Shown piece after piece: positions 16,297 through 23,439 of a stretch of 64,000 nucleotides of DNA. Position 1 is the stretch's first letter, and each line of letters starts with the position of its first letter. Source of the DNA: Streptomyces genisteinicus. Its GTDB lineage: Bacteria > Actinomycetota > Actinomycetes > Streptomycetales > Streptomycetaceae. Below the pieces are notes generated by a model. The model made no database searches. It was not told the origin of the DNA and was given only the letters and a program-made list of their open reading frames with translations. A program made the position numbers and the translations under genes. The stretch is from assembly GCF_014489615.1 (NCBI RefSeq), contig NZ_CP060825.1, positions 1,467,501 to 1,531,500 of the forward strand, written 5' to 3'.

Positions 16297-16848
16297 TCAG
16301 TCGTGCGGGGTCCAGTAGTCGACGAGCGTGCCGACCCCGTGCTCGACGTCCTTCCACGACCCGCCGAACGACACCACCGCGAAAGCGGATGTCGGGAAAC
16401 CGTCCCGGCGCATACGGGAGAGCGCGTCGCCCTCCACACTCCCCGCGAGCGCGTCCGCGAGCGCGTGCATCCCGGGATTGTGGCCGATCACCAGCAGATC
16501 GGCCACATCGTCGGGCGTCTCGCCGAGCAGCGCCAGCAGATCGCCCAGGGACGCCTCGTACAGCCGCTCCTCGTAGACGGTCCGCGGGCGGTGCGGCAGT
16601 TCCTGGACGGCGAGCTTCCACGTCTCGCGCGTCCTGACGGCCGTCGAGCACAGGGCGAGGTCGAAGGGGATACCGGCATCGGCGAGCCGGCGGCCGGCGA
16701 CGGGCGCGTCTTTTCGGCCGCGCTCGGCAAGTGGACGGTCGTGGTCGGACACCTGGGGCCAGTCGGCCTTCGCGTGCCGGAGGAGAACGATCCTGCGGGA
16801 TACGGGAGATCCGGGGGGTGTCCCCCCGGAAGACACAGCGGCGCTCAT
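16297..16848 (-). CDS. SixA-type histidine phosphatase
   Basis: This 183-residue member of the phosphoglycerate-mutase-like superfamily has the RHG-type motif LLRHAKADW (R24, H25), SxxxRTRET, and the second catalytic His in IGHNPGM. It is close to SixA, which removes phosphate from phosphohistidine proteins. Other small-substrate phosphatase roles are possible, since several actinobacterial homologues are unassigned. ATG 16848 is chosen because the upstream in-frame extension is low complexity. It is convergent with serB. Confidence 0.88.
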   Translation of the reverse strand: MSAAVSSGGTPPGSPVSRRIVLLRHAKADWPQVSDHDRPLAERGRKDAPVAGRRLADAGIPFDLALCSTAVRTRETWKLAVQELPHRPRTVYEERLYEASLGDLLALLGETPDDVADLLVIGHNPGMHALADALAGSVEGDALSRMRRDGFPTSAFAVVSFGGSWKDVEHGVGTLVDYWTPHD

Positions 16849-16924
16849 GAAACCCAGCTTCGCATGAATTGCGCCAGTGGGCGCAGGGAGTTGACCGCTC
16901 ACCCCTCGAAGGGGGACGGTGCCG

Positions 16925-17134
16925 TCAGCGCGCCAGCAGCGCGTGGATCCGCTCGATGACCTGCCCCGCACCCGGGGCGCTCCCGCCCGCCGCATGCGCC
17001 TCCGCGGGCCCGGCGATCAGCGTCAGCAGCGCGACGAAGGCAAGCACCGGCAGCGCCAGCGCCCACCAGGGCAGACGCACAGCCCCGGCACCGGAGGTCC
17101 GGAGAGGGACAGAGGTCTGCGTGCGGTCCGGCAT
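16925..17134 (-). CDS. Small single-pass membrane protein, hypothetical
   Basis: This 69-residue protein has a basic, Ser/Thr-rich N-terminus, one hydrophobic segment (about 22-44; WWALALPVLAFVALLTLIAG) and a short extracytoplasmic helix rich in Ala/Gly ending IERIHALLAR. The hydrophobic segment ends GPAEAHAAGG, so cleavage after it is possible and the mature peptide would be only about 22 residues. ATG 17134 follows GGGAGG with 7 nt spacing. No family is recognised; it sits upstream of the SixA gene on the same strand, 76 bp away. Confidence 0.7.
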   Translation of the reverse strand: MPDRTQTSVPLRTSGAGAVRLPWWALALPVLAFVALLTLIAGPAEAHAAGGSAPGAGQVIERIHALLAR

Positions 17135-17563
17135 GGCCGCCTCCCGGGGGTCCGTCGATTCAGTACCCCGAATCTACGGACCACGGAAGACCCGGCCCAT
17201 CCGGTGAGCCACCCACTTCCCCCTGAGCCTGACCCCCTAGGGGACGGTGGTGCCGGCACCACCTTTTGTTTCGAAGCTCGGTTCGCCTCCGGGGCGCCTG
17301 CCTTTTCGGTGGCTCGGTTCGCCTCCGGGGCGCTCAGGACGGTCCCGACGGTCGACCTTGCTCGGTCCCTCGTTCCTCGGGACCTCCGCGCGCTCTCCCT
17401 TTCGGCACCGCCGCGCCCCTTCGGCTCACTCGCCGCACGAGGGGCACCGCACCCGCACGCGCAACCCGCGCCGGCGCGCGCACGCAGCCGGACCCCGTGC
17501 AAGGAGCAGCCCCCACCCCGCGCGGCCGGGTCGGCGCCGCGGGGCGGGGACGGCGCGGGAAGG
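17135..17563. other. 429-bp intergenic region with direct repeats
   Basis: No credible gene is seen. The region holds two exact 22-bp copies (17276-17297 and 17312-17333) of a unit starting GCTCGGTTCGCCTCC. A more degenerate CCTTTTCGG/CCTTTCGG/CCCCTTCGG motif recurs near 17301, 17398 and 17418. The rest is a low-complexity GC-rich stretch. The short open frames inside lack ribosome sites and coding bias. Confidence 0.6.
17276..17333 (+). repeat. Exact 22-bp direct repeat, two copies
   Basis: The unit beginning GCTCGGTTCGCC and ending GGGGCGC occurs at 17276-17297 and 17312-17333 (36-bp period), separated by a 14-bp spacer containing CCTTTTCGG. Confidence 0.85.
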
Positions 17564-17680
17564 TCAGGGGGCCGCGATGGTGGCGATGATCGAGATGACC
17601 ACGCCGATGAGGAGGATGAGGCCGAAGATCCCGAGGAGCTTCCGCTGGCCGTTCTGGGGGTTCGGTTCGAGCACTGGCAT
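17564..17680 (-). CDS. 38-residue tail-anchored-like small membrane protein
   Basis: The short frame encodes MPVLEPNPQNGQRKLLG, then one hydrophobic helix (residues 17-37; IFGLILLIGVVISIIATIA) and ends AAP. I recognise this type of micro-protein as conserved among streptomycetes, though its function is unknown. It starts 4 bp after the stop of the MFS transporter gene on the same strand, so it is probably co-transcribed and could be a small accessory subunit. The ribosome site is weak (GAGACTGATCCC before ATG), consistent with translational coupling. Confidence 0.75.
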   Translation of the reverse strand: MPVLEPNPQNGQRKLLGIFGLILLIGVVISIIATIAAP

Positions 17681-17684
17681 GGGA

Positions 17685-18992
17685 TCAGTCTCGCACCCGC
17701 CCGCCGTCCTCGATCGTCCGGTCCCGCCCCGCGAACACGCCGGCCACCATCTGCGGGACCAGCAGCCCGGCCATCAGCAGCAGCGGCACGGTCCAGCCGC
17801 CGCTGTGCTGGTAGAGCACACCGACCAGCAGCGGCCCGGGAATCGAGATCAGATAGCCCGCGGACTGGGCGAACGCCGAGAGCCTGACGACCCCGGCGCC
17901 GGTGCGGGACCTCATGCCGATCATGGTCAGCGCGAGCGGGAACGCACAGTTCGACACACCCAGCAGCAGGGCCCACGCCCACGCCCCGGCGGCGGGTGCG
18001 AGGAACAGGCCGAGGTAACCGGTCATGCCGCACAGCCCGAGGGCGACGACGATCGGGCCCTGGTTGCGCATCCGGGCCGCGAGCCGCGGGATGACGAACG
18101 CCAGCGGGATTCCCATGGCCATGGTCACCGCGAGCAGGACGCCCGCGGTCGACGCGGACACACCGGCGTCGCGGAAGATCTGCGGCATCCAGCCCATGGT
18201 GATGTAGGCGCCCGTCGCCTGGAGGCCGAAGAAGCAGGCGAGGGCCCACGCGGTCGGACTCCGGGTGATCGGGGGCGCGGGGGTGTCCGCCGCGCGGGCG
18301 GCCGGACCGCCCGGCACGGAACGGGAGCCCGAACCGGAACCGCTGCGGTCGCGGAGCAGGGCGAGCCAGGGCAGCACGGCGGCGGCCGCGAGCACGGCCC
18401 AGACGCCCAGCCCGGCACGCCAACTGCCGCCCAGGGCCGAGGTCATGGGGACCGTGGCGGCCGCGGCGAGGGAGGTGCCGGCGGCGAGGGCCATGGAGTA
18501 GACGCCCGTCATCGGGCCGACCCGGTCGGGGAAGTAGTCCTTCACGATGACCGGCATCAGCACATTGCTCACGGCGATGCCCACCAGGGCGAGCGCGGTC
18601 GCGGCGAGGAAGGCGGCGGAGCCGCCCGCGAAGGGGCGGATCACCAGACCGGCGGTGATGGCGGCCATGCCGGCGCACACGACGGCCGCCGGGCCGAAGC
18701 GCCGGGCGAGCCGCGGGGCAGTGGTGCCGAAGACCGCGAAGCACAGTGCAGGCACCGAGGTGAGCAGCCCGGTGACCGCGCCGCTCATGTGGAGGTCGAC
18801 CCGGGCCTCCTCCAGGAGCGCGCCGAGGCTGGTGACGGCGGGCCGGAGGTTGAGCGCGGCGAGGACGATGCCGGCGACGACGAGCCGCGTCGCCCAGACC
18901 GTGCGCGCTCCGGGCGCGGGCCGGGCGGGAGAATCCTGGGACGACGGGGCGGCCGCGCGAGCGCGTCTCAGGGTGCGGATCTCGTCAGACAT
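17685..18992 (-). CDS. MFS transporter, CynX/NimT-like
   Basis: This 435-residue major-facilitator protein has about 12 membrane helices and a Ser/Gly/Arg-rich cytoplasmic loop in the middle (about 215-245). The segment LNLRPAVTSLGALLEEA near helix 1 is characteristic of the CynX/NimT/YeaN cyanate and nitroimidazole-type exporters. The start could be ATG 18992 (MSDEIRTLRRA), 19001 or 19004. ATG 19001 has CATGAT 6 nt upstream and no ribosome site, suggesting leaderless expression. It is divergent from a GntR/FCD regulator that probably represses it through ATCAT repeats overlapping this start. The substrate is unknown. Confidence 0.9.
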   Translation of the reverse strand: MSDEIRTLRRARAAAPSSQDSPARPAPGARTVWATRLVVAGIVLAALNLRPAVTSLGALLEEARVDLHMSGAVTGLLTSVPALCFAVFGTTAPRLARRFGPAAVVCAGMAAITAGLVIRPFAGGSAAFLAATALALVGIAVSNVLMPVIVKDYFPDRVGPMTGVYSMALAAGTSLAAAATVPMTSALGGSWRAGLGVWAVLAAAAVLPWLALLRDRSGSGSGSRSVPGGPAARAADTPAPPITRSPTAWALACFFGLQATGAYITMGWMPQIFRDAGVSASTAGVLLAVTMAMGIPLAFVIPRLAARMRNQGPIVVALGLCGMTGYLGLFLAPAAGAWAWALLLGVSNCAFPLALTMIGMRSRTGAGVVRLSAFAQSAGYLISIPGPLLVGVLYQHSGGWTVPLLLMAGLLVPQMVAGVFAGRDRTIEDGGRVRD

Positions 18993-18999
18993 GAACACC

Positions 19000-19020
19000 A
19001 TCATAGAATCATGGGATGAT
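19000..19020. promoter_or_regulatory. Candidate GntR operator with three ATCAT half-sites
   Basis: ATCAT occurs at 19000-19004 and 19008-19012, and its inverse ATGAT at 19016-19020, all with 8-bp periodicity. The last two form the perfect palindrome ATCATGGGATGAT. The element overlaps the MFS start and its putative -10 (CATGAT, minus strand 19008-19013) and lies 57 bp before the regulator gene. Confidence 0.55.
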
Positions 19021-19076
19021 TGGTTGTCCACTCGTGCACGGCACGGGCCGGGACGGCCTTCACGAAAGGGAGCACC

Positions 19077-19763
19077 ATGGCGCTGACCTCCCCCCGGCGT
19101 TCCGCGCTGTCGGACCAGGTCATCGGGCAGTTGCGGAACCAGATCACGTCCGGCGAGTGGCCGGTCGGCTCGCGCATCCCGACCGAGCCCGAGCTCGTCG
19201 AGCAGCTGGGCGTCGCCCGCAACACGGTCCGCGAGGCCGTGCGGGCGCTGGCGCACAACGGGCTGCTGGACATCCGGCAGGGGTCGGGGACGTACGTGGT
19301 GGCCACCAGCGAACTGGCCGGGGTGATGCACCGGCGGTTCGCCGACGCCGACCCGCGTCACGTCGCCGAGCTGCGCTCCACGCTGGAGTCGTCGGGCGCC
19401 AGGCTCGCCGCCGAGCGGCGCACCGCAAAGGACCTGGCCCAGTTGGAGGCGCTGCTGGACCGCCGTGAGGAGGCGTGGGACTCGGGCGACGCCGAGCTGT
19501 TCGTGGCGGCGGACGCGACCTTCCACCTGGCCGTGGTGGCGGCCTCGCACAACGAGGTGCTCACGGGGCTGTACGCGGACCTCGCGGACCTGCTGCGCGA
19601 CTGGCTCCGCGACGACGTGGGCGGCGAGCTGCGGCCGGCCCACCACATGGACCACGCGCGCCTGGTGGAGGCGATCCGGGCGGGCGACGGGGACACAGCG
19701 GCCGCCGAGGCGGCGAGCTACCCGTTCATGTGTCTCGCGCGGCCCGCTGAGGCTGGTGGCTGA
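19077..19763 (+). CDS. GntR-family regulator with FCD domain (FadR subfamily)
   Basis: This 228-residue regulator has an N-terminal winged HTH (about 8-75; LSDQVIGQLRNQITSGEWPVG, TEPELVEQLGVARNTVREA, GSGTYV). An all-helical FCD ligand domain follows (about 90-215) with the metal/ligand His residues in FHLAVVAASHNEV and HHMDHARLVEAI. ATG 19077 is preceded by GGGAG with 5 nt spacing. It is divergent from the MFS gene, the typical arrangement for a local repressor induced by the transported compound. Its 3' end overlaps the convergent secreted-protein gene by 38 bp. Confidence 0.93.
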   Translation: MALTSPRRSALSDQVIGQLRNQITSGEWPVGSRIPTEPELVEQLGVARNTVREAVRALAHNGLLDIRQGSGTYVVATSELAGVMHRRFADADPRHVAELRSTLESSGARLAAERRTAKDLAQLEALLDRREEAWDSGDAELFVAADATFHLAVVAASHNEVLTGLYADLADLLRDWLRDDVGGELRPAHHMDHARLVEAIRAGDGDTAAAEAASYPFMCLARPAEAGG

Positions 19764-20100
19764 CCCAGACCGCGCGTATCTCCTTCCAGCAGCGCTGGGT
19801 GAGCTCGGCGTAGCCGGCCGGGAACAGTTCGACGGCGGCCGTGTCGGCGTCGAGGTCCCACCACCGGTCGCACTCGACGTGCAGCCGCACGCGGTCGGAG
19901 CCGGGGGTGGGGTTGTGGCAGTACGCGGTGACGGTCGAGCCGTCGATACGGGTGCGGCAGTCGGCCCGGTAGACCGGCGCCTCGGGGGCCGCGACCCCGG
20001 GCGGGTCGTCCTGGAGGCGCGAGATCTGCGCGGCCGCCGGGACCGTCAGCATCAGTGCAGCGGCGGCGAGGACGGAGGCGTCACGCCATGTCGTACGCAC
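19726..20100 (-). CDS. Secreted hypothetical protein
   Basis: This 124-residue protein has a signal peptide (RTTWRDASVLAAAALMLTVPAAAQ, cleavage near residue 24). The mature region has four cysteines in the pattern DCRTR, AYCHN, VECDRWW and RCWKEI, probably forming two disulfides, and a WWDLDADTAAVELFP stretch. I do not recognise a named family; it looks like a small extracellular Streptomyces protein. GTG 20100 is preferred: GAGGGGG lies about 8 nt upstream and the signal peptide starts there. The gene is convergent with, and overlaps by 38 bp, the GntR gene. Confidence 0.8.
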   Translation of the reverse strand: MRTTWRDASVLAAAALMLTVPAAAQISRLQDDPPGVAAPEAPVYRADCRTRIDGSTVTAYCHNPTPGSDRVRLHVECDRWWDLDADTAAVELFPAGYAELTQRCWKEIRAVWVSHQPQRAARDT

Positions 20101-20216
20101 AAGCAGGACCCCCTCGGCCGAACTGCGGCGCGCGACGCCGCAAAAGCACCACAAGGAAGATTGCTCACTCAGGATCGCCGCCCCCGGGTCCGGCCGCCCA
20201 TCCGCAGGGCCGAACG

Positions 20217-20261
20217 GGCGACGCCCCGCACTCCGCTGCGCGCGGGGTGCGGGGCGTCGCC
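20217..20261. terminator. Terminator downstream of fabI
   Basis: A 15-bp stem (20217-20231 with 20247-20261, arm GGCGACGCCCCGCAC) with a 15-nt loop lies 18 bp after the fabI stop on the minus strand. Confidence 0.8.
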
Positions 20262-20278
20262 GATGGCGTCTTCGCCGG

Positions 20279-21046
20279 TCAGGCGCCCATGATGTGGACG
20301 CCGCCGTCGACGTGGACGATCTCGCCCGTGGTCTTCGGGAACCAGTCGGACAGCAGTGCGACCACGCCGCGTCCGGCGGGCTCCGGGTCGGCCATGTCCC
20401 ACTCCAGCGGGGAGCGGTCGTCCCACACCTTGGCCAGGTCGGTGAAGCCGGGGATGGACTTCGCCGCCATGGAGCCGATCGGACCGGCCGAGATCAGGTT
20501 GCAGCGGATCTGCTGCTTGCCGAGGTCGCGGGCGAGGTAGCGGCTGGTGGCCTCCAGGGCGGCCTTGGCCGGGCCCATCCAGTCGTACTGCGGCCAGGCG
20601 AACTGCGCGTCGAAGGTCAGGCCGACGACCGAGCCGCCCTCCTCCATCAGCGGGAGGCACGCCATGGTGAGCGACTTCAGCGAGAACGCCGAGACGTGCA
20701 TGGCCGTCGACACGGACTCGAACGGCGTGTTGAGGAAGTTGCCGCCGAGGGCGTCCTGCGGGGCGAAGCCGATGGAGTGGACGACGCCGTCCAGCCCGCC
20801 GAGCTCCTCACGCACCAGACCGGCCAGCCGGTCCAGGTGCTCGTCGTTGGTGACGTCGAGCTCGATGACCTTGGCGGGCTTCGGGAGCTTGCGGGCGATG
20901 CGCTCGGTCAGCGTGGGCCGGGGGAACGCCGTCAGGATGACCTCGGCGCCCTGCTCCTGGGCCAGCCTGGCGGTGTGGAAGGCGATGGAGGACTCCATCA
21001 GCACACCGGTGACGAGAATGCGCTTGCCGGCGAGGATTCCACTCAT
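20279..21046 (-). CDS. fabI: Enoyl-ACP reductase (NADH), FabI/InhA type
   Basis: This 255-residue enzyme makes the final reduction of the fatty-acid elongation cycle (trans-2-enoyl-ACP to acyl-ACP). The InhA-like cofactor region is GKRILVTGVLMESSIAF. The active site has F145 (GLTFDAQ), Y154 and K161 in the YDWMGPAKAALE motif. The C-terminal IPGF substrate-loop segment is also present. ATG 21046 lies 3 bp after the fabG stop, so fabG and fabI form a tight operon as in other streptomycetes and mycobacteria (mabA-inhA). It is the expected target of triclosan- or isoniazid-adduct-type inhibitors. Confidence 0.96.
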   Translation of the reverse strand: MSGILAGKRILVTGVLMESSIAFHTARLAQEQGAEVILTAFPRPTLTERIARKLPKPAKVIELDVTNDEHLDRLAGLVREELGGLDGVVHSIGFAPQDALGGNFLNTPFESVSTAMHVSAFSLKSLTMACLPLMEEGGSVVGLTFDAQFAWPQYDWMGPAKAALEATSRYLARDLGKQQIRCNLISAGPIGSMAAKSIPGFTDLAKVWDDRSPLEWDMADPEPAGRGVVALLSDWFPKTTGEIVHVDGGVHIMGA

Positions 21047-21049
21047 TGA

Positions 21050-21754
21050 TCAGTGACCCATGCCCAATCCGCCGTCGACGGGAACGACGGCTCCAGTGAT
21101 GTACGAGGCGTCGTCGGAGGCGAGGAACGTCACCGCGGCGGCGATCTCCTCCGGCTGCGCGTAACGGCCGAGCGGCACCTGGGCGACGATGCCGGCGCGC
21201 TGCTCGTCGGTGAGCACCTGGGTCATGTCGGTGTCGACAAAACCGGGGGCGACGACGTTGAAGGTGATGTTGCGCGACCCGAGCTCACGGGCGAGCGAGC
21301 GGGCGAAGCCCACGAGCCCGGCCTTGGAGGCCGCGTAGTTGGCCTGGCCGGCGGAGCCGAGCAGGCCCACCACCGAGGAGATCAGCACGACGCGGCCCTT
21401 CCGGGCGCGGAGCATGCCGCGGTTGGCGCGCTTGACGACACGGAAGGTGCCCGTGAGGTTGGTCTCGAGGACGGACGTGAAGTCCTCCTCCGACATGCGC
21501 ATCAGCAACTGGTCCCTGGTGACGCCGGCGTTGGCGACCAGCACCTCCACGGGACCGTGCTTCTCCTCGATCTCCTTGTAGGCCTGCTCCACCTGCTCGG
21601 CGTCGGTGATGTCGCACCGGACGGCCAGGAAGCCGGCCGGGGGCTCCCCCGACCGGTAGGTGATCGCGACGTTGTCGCCGCCCGCCGCGAACGCGCGGGC
21701 GATGGCGAGGCCGATGCCCCGGTTTCCTCCGGTGACGAGAACCGAGCGGCTCAA
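21050..21754 (-). CDS. fabG: 3-oxoacyl-ACP reductase FabG
   Basis: This 234-residue SDR reduces beta-ketoacyl-ACP with NADPH. Motifs are TGGNRGIG (8-15), NAG (75-77), catalytic Ser126/127, Y140 and K144 (YAASK). The C-terminal PVDGGLGMGH is a typical FabG ending. The start is TTG 21754 (LSRSVLVTGG), because no ATG or GTG is in frame close upstream and the sequence begins at the first strand; an AAAGGG lies about 8 nt upstream. It is transcribed with fabI (3-bp gap). Rare TTG initiation may limit expression. Confidence 0.95.
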   Translation of the reverse strand: MSRSVLVTGGNRGIGLAIARAFAAGGDNVAITYRSGEPPAGFLAVRCDITDAEQVEQAYKEIEEKHGPVEVLVANAGVTRDQLLMRMSEEDFTSVLETNLTGTFRVVKRANRGMLRARKGRVVLISSVVGLLGSAGQANYAASKAGLVGFARSLARELGSRNITFNVVAPGFVDTDMTQVLTDEQRAGIVAQVPLGRYAQPEEIAAAVTFLASDDASYITGAVVPVDGGLGMGH

Positions 21755-21874
21755 CGGATCACCCTTTCCCTCTGCGGTCTGGTACGTCTGCAAACTATCG
21801 GTCCGGGGCCCCGTACGGAGAATCGGGCCGTGACAGCGCCGTGTGTCCGCCGCTGTCGGGTCCCTACATACACA

Positions 21875-21905
21875 GGCCCCGGCCGGTGCCACACCGACGG
21901 GGGCC
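21875..21905 (-). terminator. Weak hairpin downstream of the HTH gene
   Basis: An imperfect stem (GGCCCC...CCGGT with ACCG...GGGGCC) lies about 100 bp after the HTH gene stop at 22002. It is a possible terminator ahead of fabG. Confidence 0.4.
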
Positions 21906-22001
21906 GGAGGAGTGCCCGGACGGCCGCACGGGCTGTCCGCGCCCCCGCCCCGGCCGAAGAAGCGGACCGTGAAAGCAGAGCGTCGAGAGAGGAGAGAGGG
22001 C

Positions 22002-22916
22002 TCAGCCCAGACCGACGGGAGTGATCGGCGGGACGGGAGTACCGTCCGGACCGTTCGTCTGGACCAGCAGCAGATCCCCGACGGTGGCTTCGCGGCCCAG
22101 GCCCAGCTCGGACATGGGCACCGCACCCGGCGCCTTCGCGGTGCCGACCGGCTGGAGATGCAGTTCGCCCTTGGCACCCTGACAGGCGAGAACGGCCCAG
22201 ACCTCGTCGTGTCCGATGCGCGAGATGACACTGCTCAACCGGTCGGGCAGAACGGCGCACACGACAGTGAGCCGCTGATGCTCCGCTCTGGGCACGGGGA
22301 TCGCCGCCATGCGCTCCAGGACTCCGGGCAGCGCCAGCGTGCCCTCCAGCAGACGCTGGACGTCCTCACGCTCCTGGTCCCTGCCGTCACCCGTCTCCGC
22401 GGCCGTGAAGTGCACCAGCGGAAGGCCGTCGTCCAGCGTGCGCTGCCATTTCGGCAGCAGGAAGTCGATGGTCAGCGCTTCCTCGCGGGTCGGTGGGTGT
22501 ACGTCGTCACCTTCGCCGAACTGGGCCAGCCAGGCGTTCACGTCTCCCCACCTCCAGACAGGCGAGCGCCCCGCGATCCCTTCGGGATCGGGGAAGGGCA
22601 GCTTGTCCTGGCGCCGCTCGCCGCTCAGCCATTGCTGAACGTTCTGCCGGGTGCGACCCGCACGCTCCGCGATGTCGGAGACCCCTACGAGGTCGGGATC
22701 GACGCGCAGCAGACGGAGTGCGGGCAGAGAGGTCCGCAGTCGCACGACGATCCGGTGCGCCGCGTCGATGGCGTTCGCACCGCTCTCCGACACGTCGAGA
22801 AAGTGCCGGTCACGGTGGCGCGTCAGCACACCACCGAACACTTCGTGGACGACCGCGAATGCCGCGTCGTCCTCCACATCGATGCCGTCCACGACGAAGT
22901 GGAACTCGTACTCCAT
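22002..22916 (-). CDS. HTH DNA-binding protein with unknown C-terminal domain
   Basis: This 304-residue protein shows three parts. An N-terminal alpha/beta module covers about 1-72 (YEFHFVVDGIDVEDD). A helix-turn-helix follows at about 75-100 (VGVSDIAERAGRTRQNVQQW). Next is an excisionase/MerR-like wing at about 107-130 (PFPDPEGIAGRSPVWRWGDV). The C-terminal 170 residues match nothing I know. The N-terminal and HTH part resembles small actinobacterial DNA-binding proteins. ATG 22916 follows a run of G/GGGG (GGGGGGCTGGGGCGCC). Upstream on the same strand lies a HicA-like gene, with a perfect 26-bp palindrome at the junction. This suggests an autoregulated pair in which this protein is the DNA-binding antitoxin or regulator; that role is inference. 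Confidence 0.8.
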   Translation of the reverse strand: MEYEFHFVVDGIDVEDDAAFAVVHEVFGGVLTRHRDRHFLDVSESGANAIDAAHRIVVRLRTSLPALRLLRVDPDLVGVSDIAERAGRTRQNVQQWLSGERRQDKLPFPDPEGIAGRSPVWRWGDVNAWLAQFGEGDDVHPPTREEALTIDFLLPKWQRTLDDGLPLVHFTAAETGDGRDQEREDVQRLLEGTLALPGVLERMAAIPVPRAEHQRLTVVCAVLPDRLSSVISRIGHDEVWAVLACQGAKGELHLQPVGTAKAPGAVPMSELGLGREATVGDLLLVQTNGPDGTPVPPITPVGLG

Positions 22917-23022
22917 GGCGCCCCAGCCCCCCATGAGTGTGCCTGTTCGCTTCCTGGTTCCTCTACGCCTGCGCCTTTCGATTCCAGGTAACGTCCCCCT
23001 GGCGCAAGCTTCGCCGAGGCAT

Positions 23023-23048
23023 GCGGCGTTGTCAATTGACAACGCCGC
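23023..23048. promoter_or_regulatory. Perfect 26-bp palindrome, candidate operator
   Basis: Bases 23023-23048 read identically on both strands (core TTGTCAATTGACAA, flanked by GCGGCG/CGCCGC). The palindrome spans the stop codon of the HicA-like gene (23032-23034) and lies 107 bp upstream of the HTH gene start. It has no loop, so an operator for a dimeric DNA-binding protein is more likely than a terminator. Confidence 0.65.
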
Positions 23049-23316
23049 CACGCAATGCTGCGCGCGGGTCGTCCGGAGGCAGCGGACACCACTTCGCCTT
23101 GCGGCCTATTCGGCGCGCCTCCTGGCCGGGGTTCTTCGGCGTGCCGCCGACGCGGATCACCGTGCAGTGGTCGGGGCAGGGGCAGTACAGAGTGCCCCAG
23201 TGGGCCTCCGAGCGCAGAACCCAGCCTCCCTCGACGAGCCGCTTGAGAACCGCCCTGACCTCCTTGCTCGGATGGTCCGCCGCAGCGATCTCGCGTCCGA
23301 CCACGTACGCCTCCAC
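23032..23316 (-). CDS. HicA-like small protein (candidate toxin)
   Basis: This 94-residue basic protein has a HicA/YcfA-type layout. A helical start (SKEVRAVLKRLVEGGWVLRS) is followed by the strand with a His in the position of the HicA catalytic His (EAHWGTLYCP), then a strand TVIRVGGTPKNP and a final basic helix (GQEARRIGRKAKW). Three cysteines around CPCPDHC are unlike classical HicA and could bind zinc. HicA proteins are dsRBD-fold mRNA interferases. The start is a GTG (23316) with only a weak ribosome site; its GC content and A/T-richer 3' end look less typical than its neighbours. It precedes the HTH gene on the same strand. Confidence 0.7.
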   Translation of the reverse strand: MEAYVVGREIAAADHPSKEVRAVLKRLVEGGWVLRSEAHWGTLYCPCPDHCTVIRVGGTPKNPGQEARRIGRKAKWCPLPPDDPRAALRGGVVN

Positions 23317-23439
23317 ACGCCTTCGCCCGTAGCAGAGCTGACCGTCAACTCAAGCAGGCGGACAACCATACCGGCCGCCACGGACAGTGGCTGAAAAGGC
23401 AACTCCTGGCCAGAAGCCGGATGTTACGGAGAAAGATCA

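Noticed and set aside
17334..17516. A 60-codon minus-strand frame in the repeat-containing gap
   Set aside because: Low-complexity Arg/Gly translation with no start signal; non-coding.
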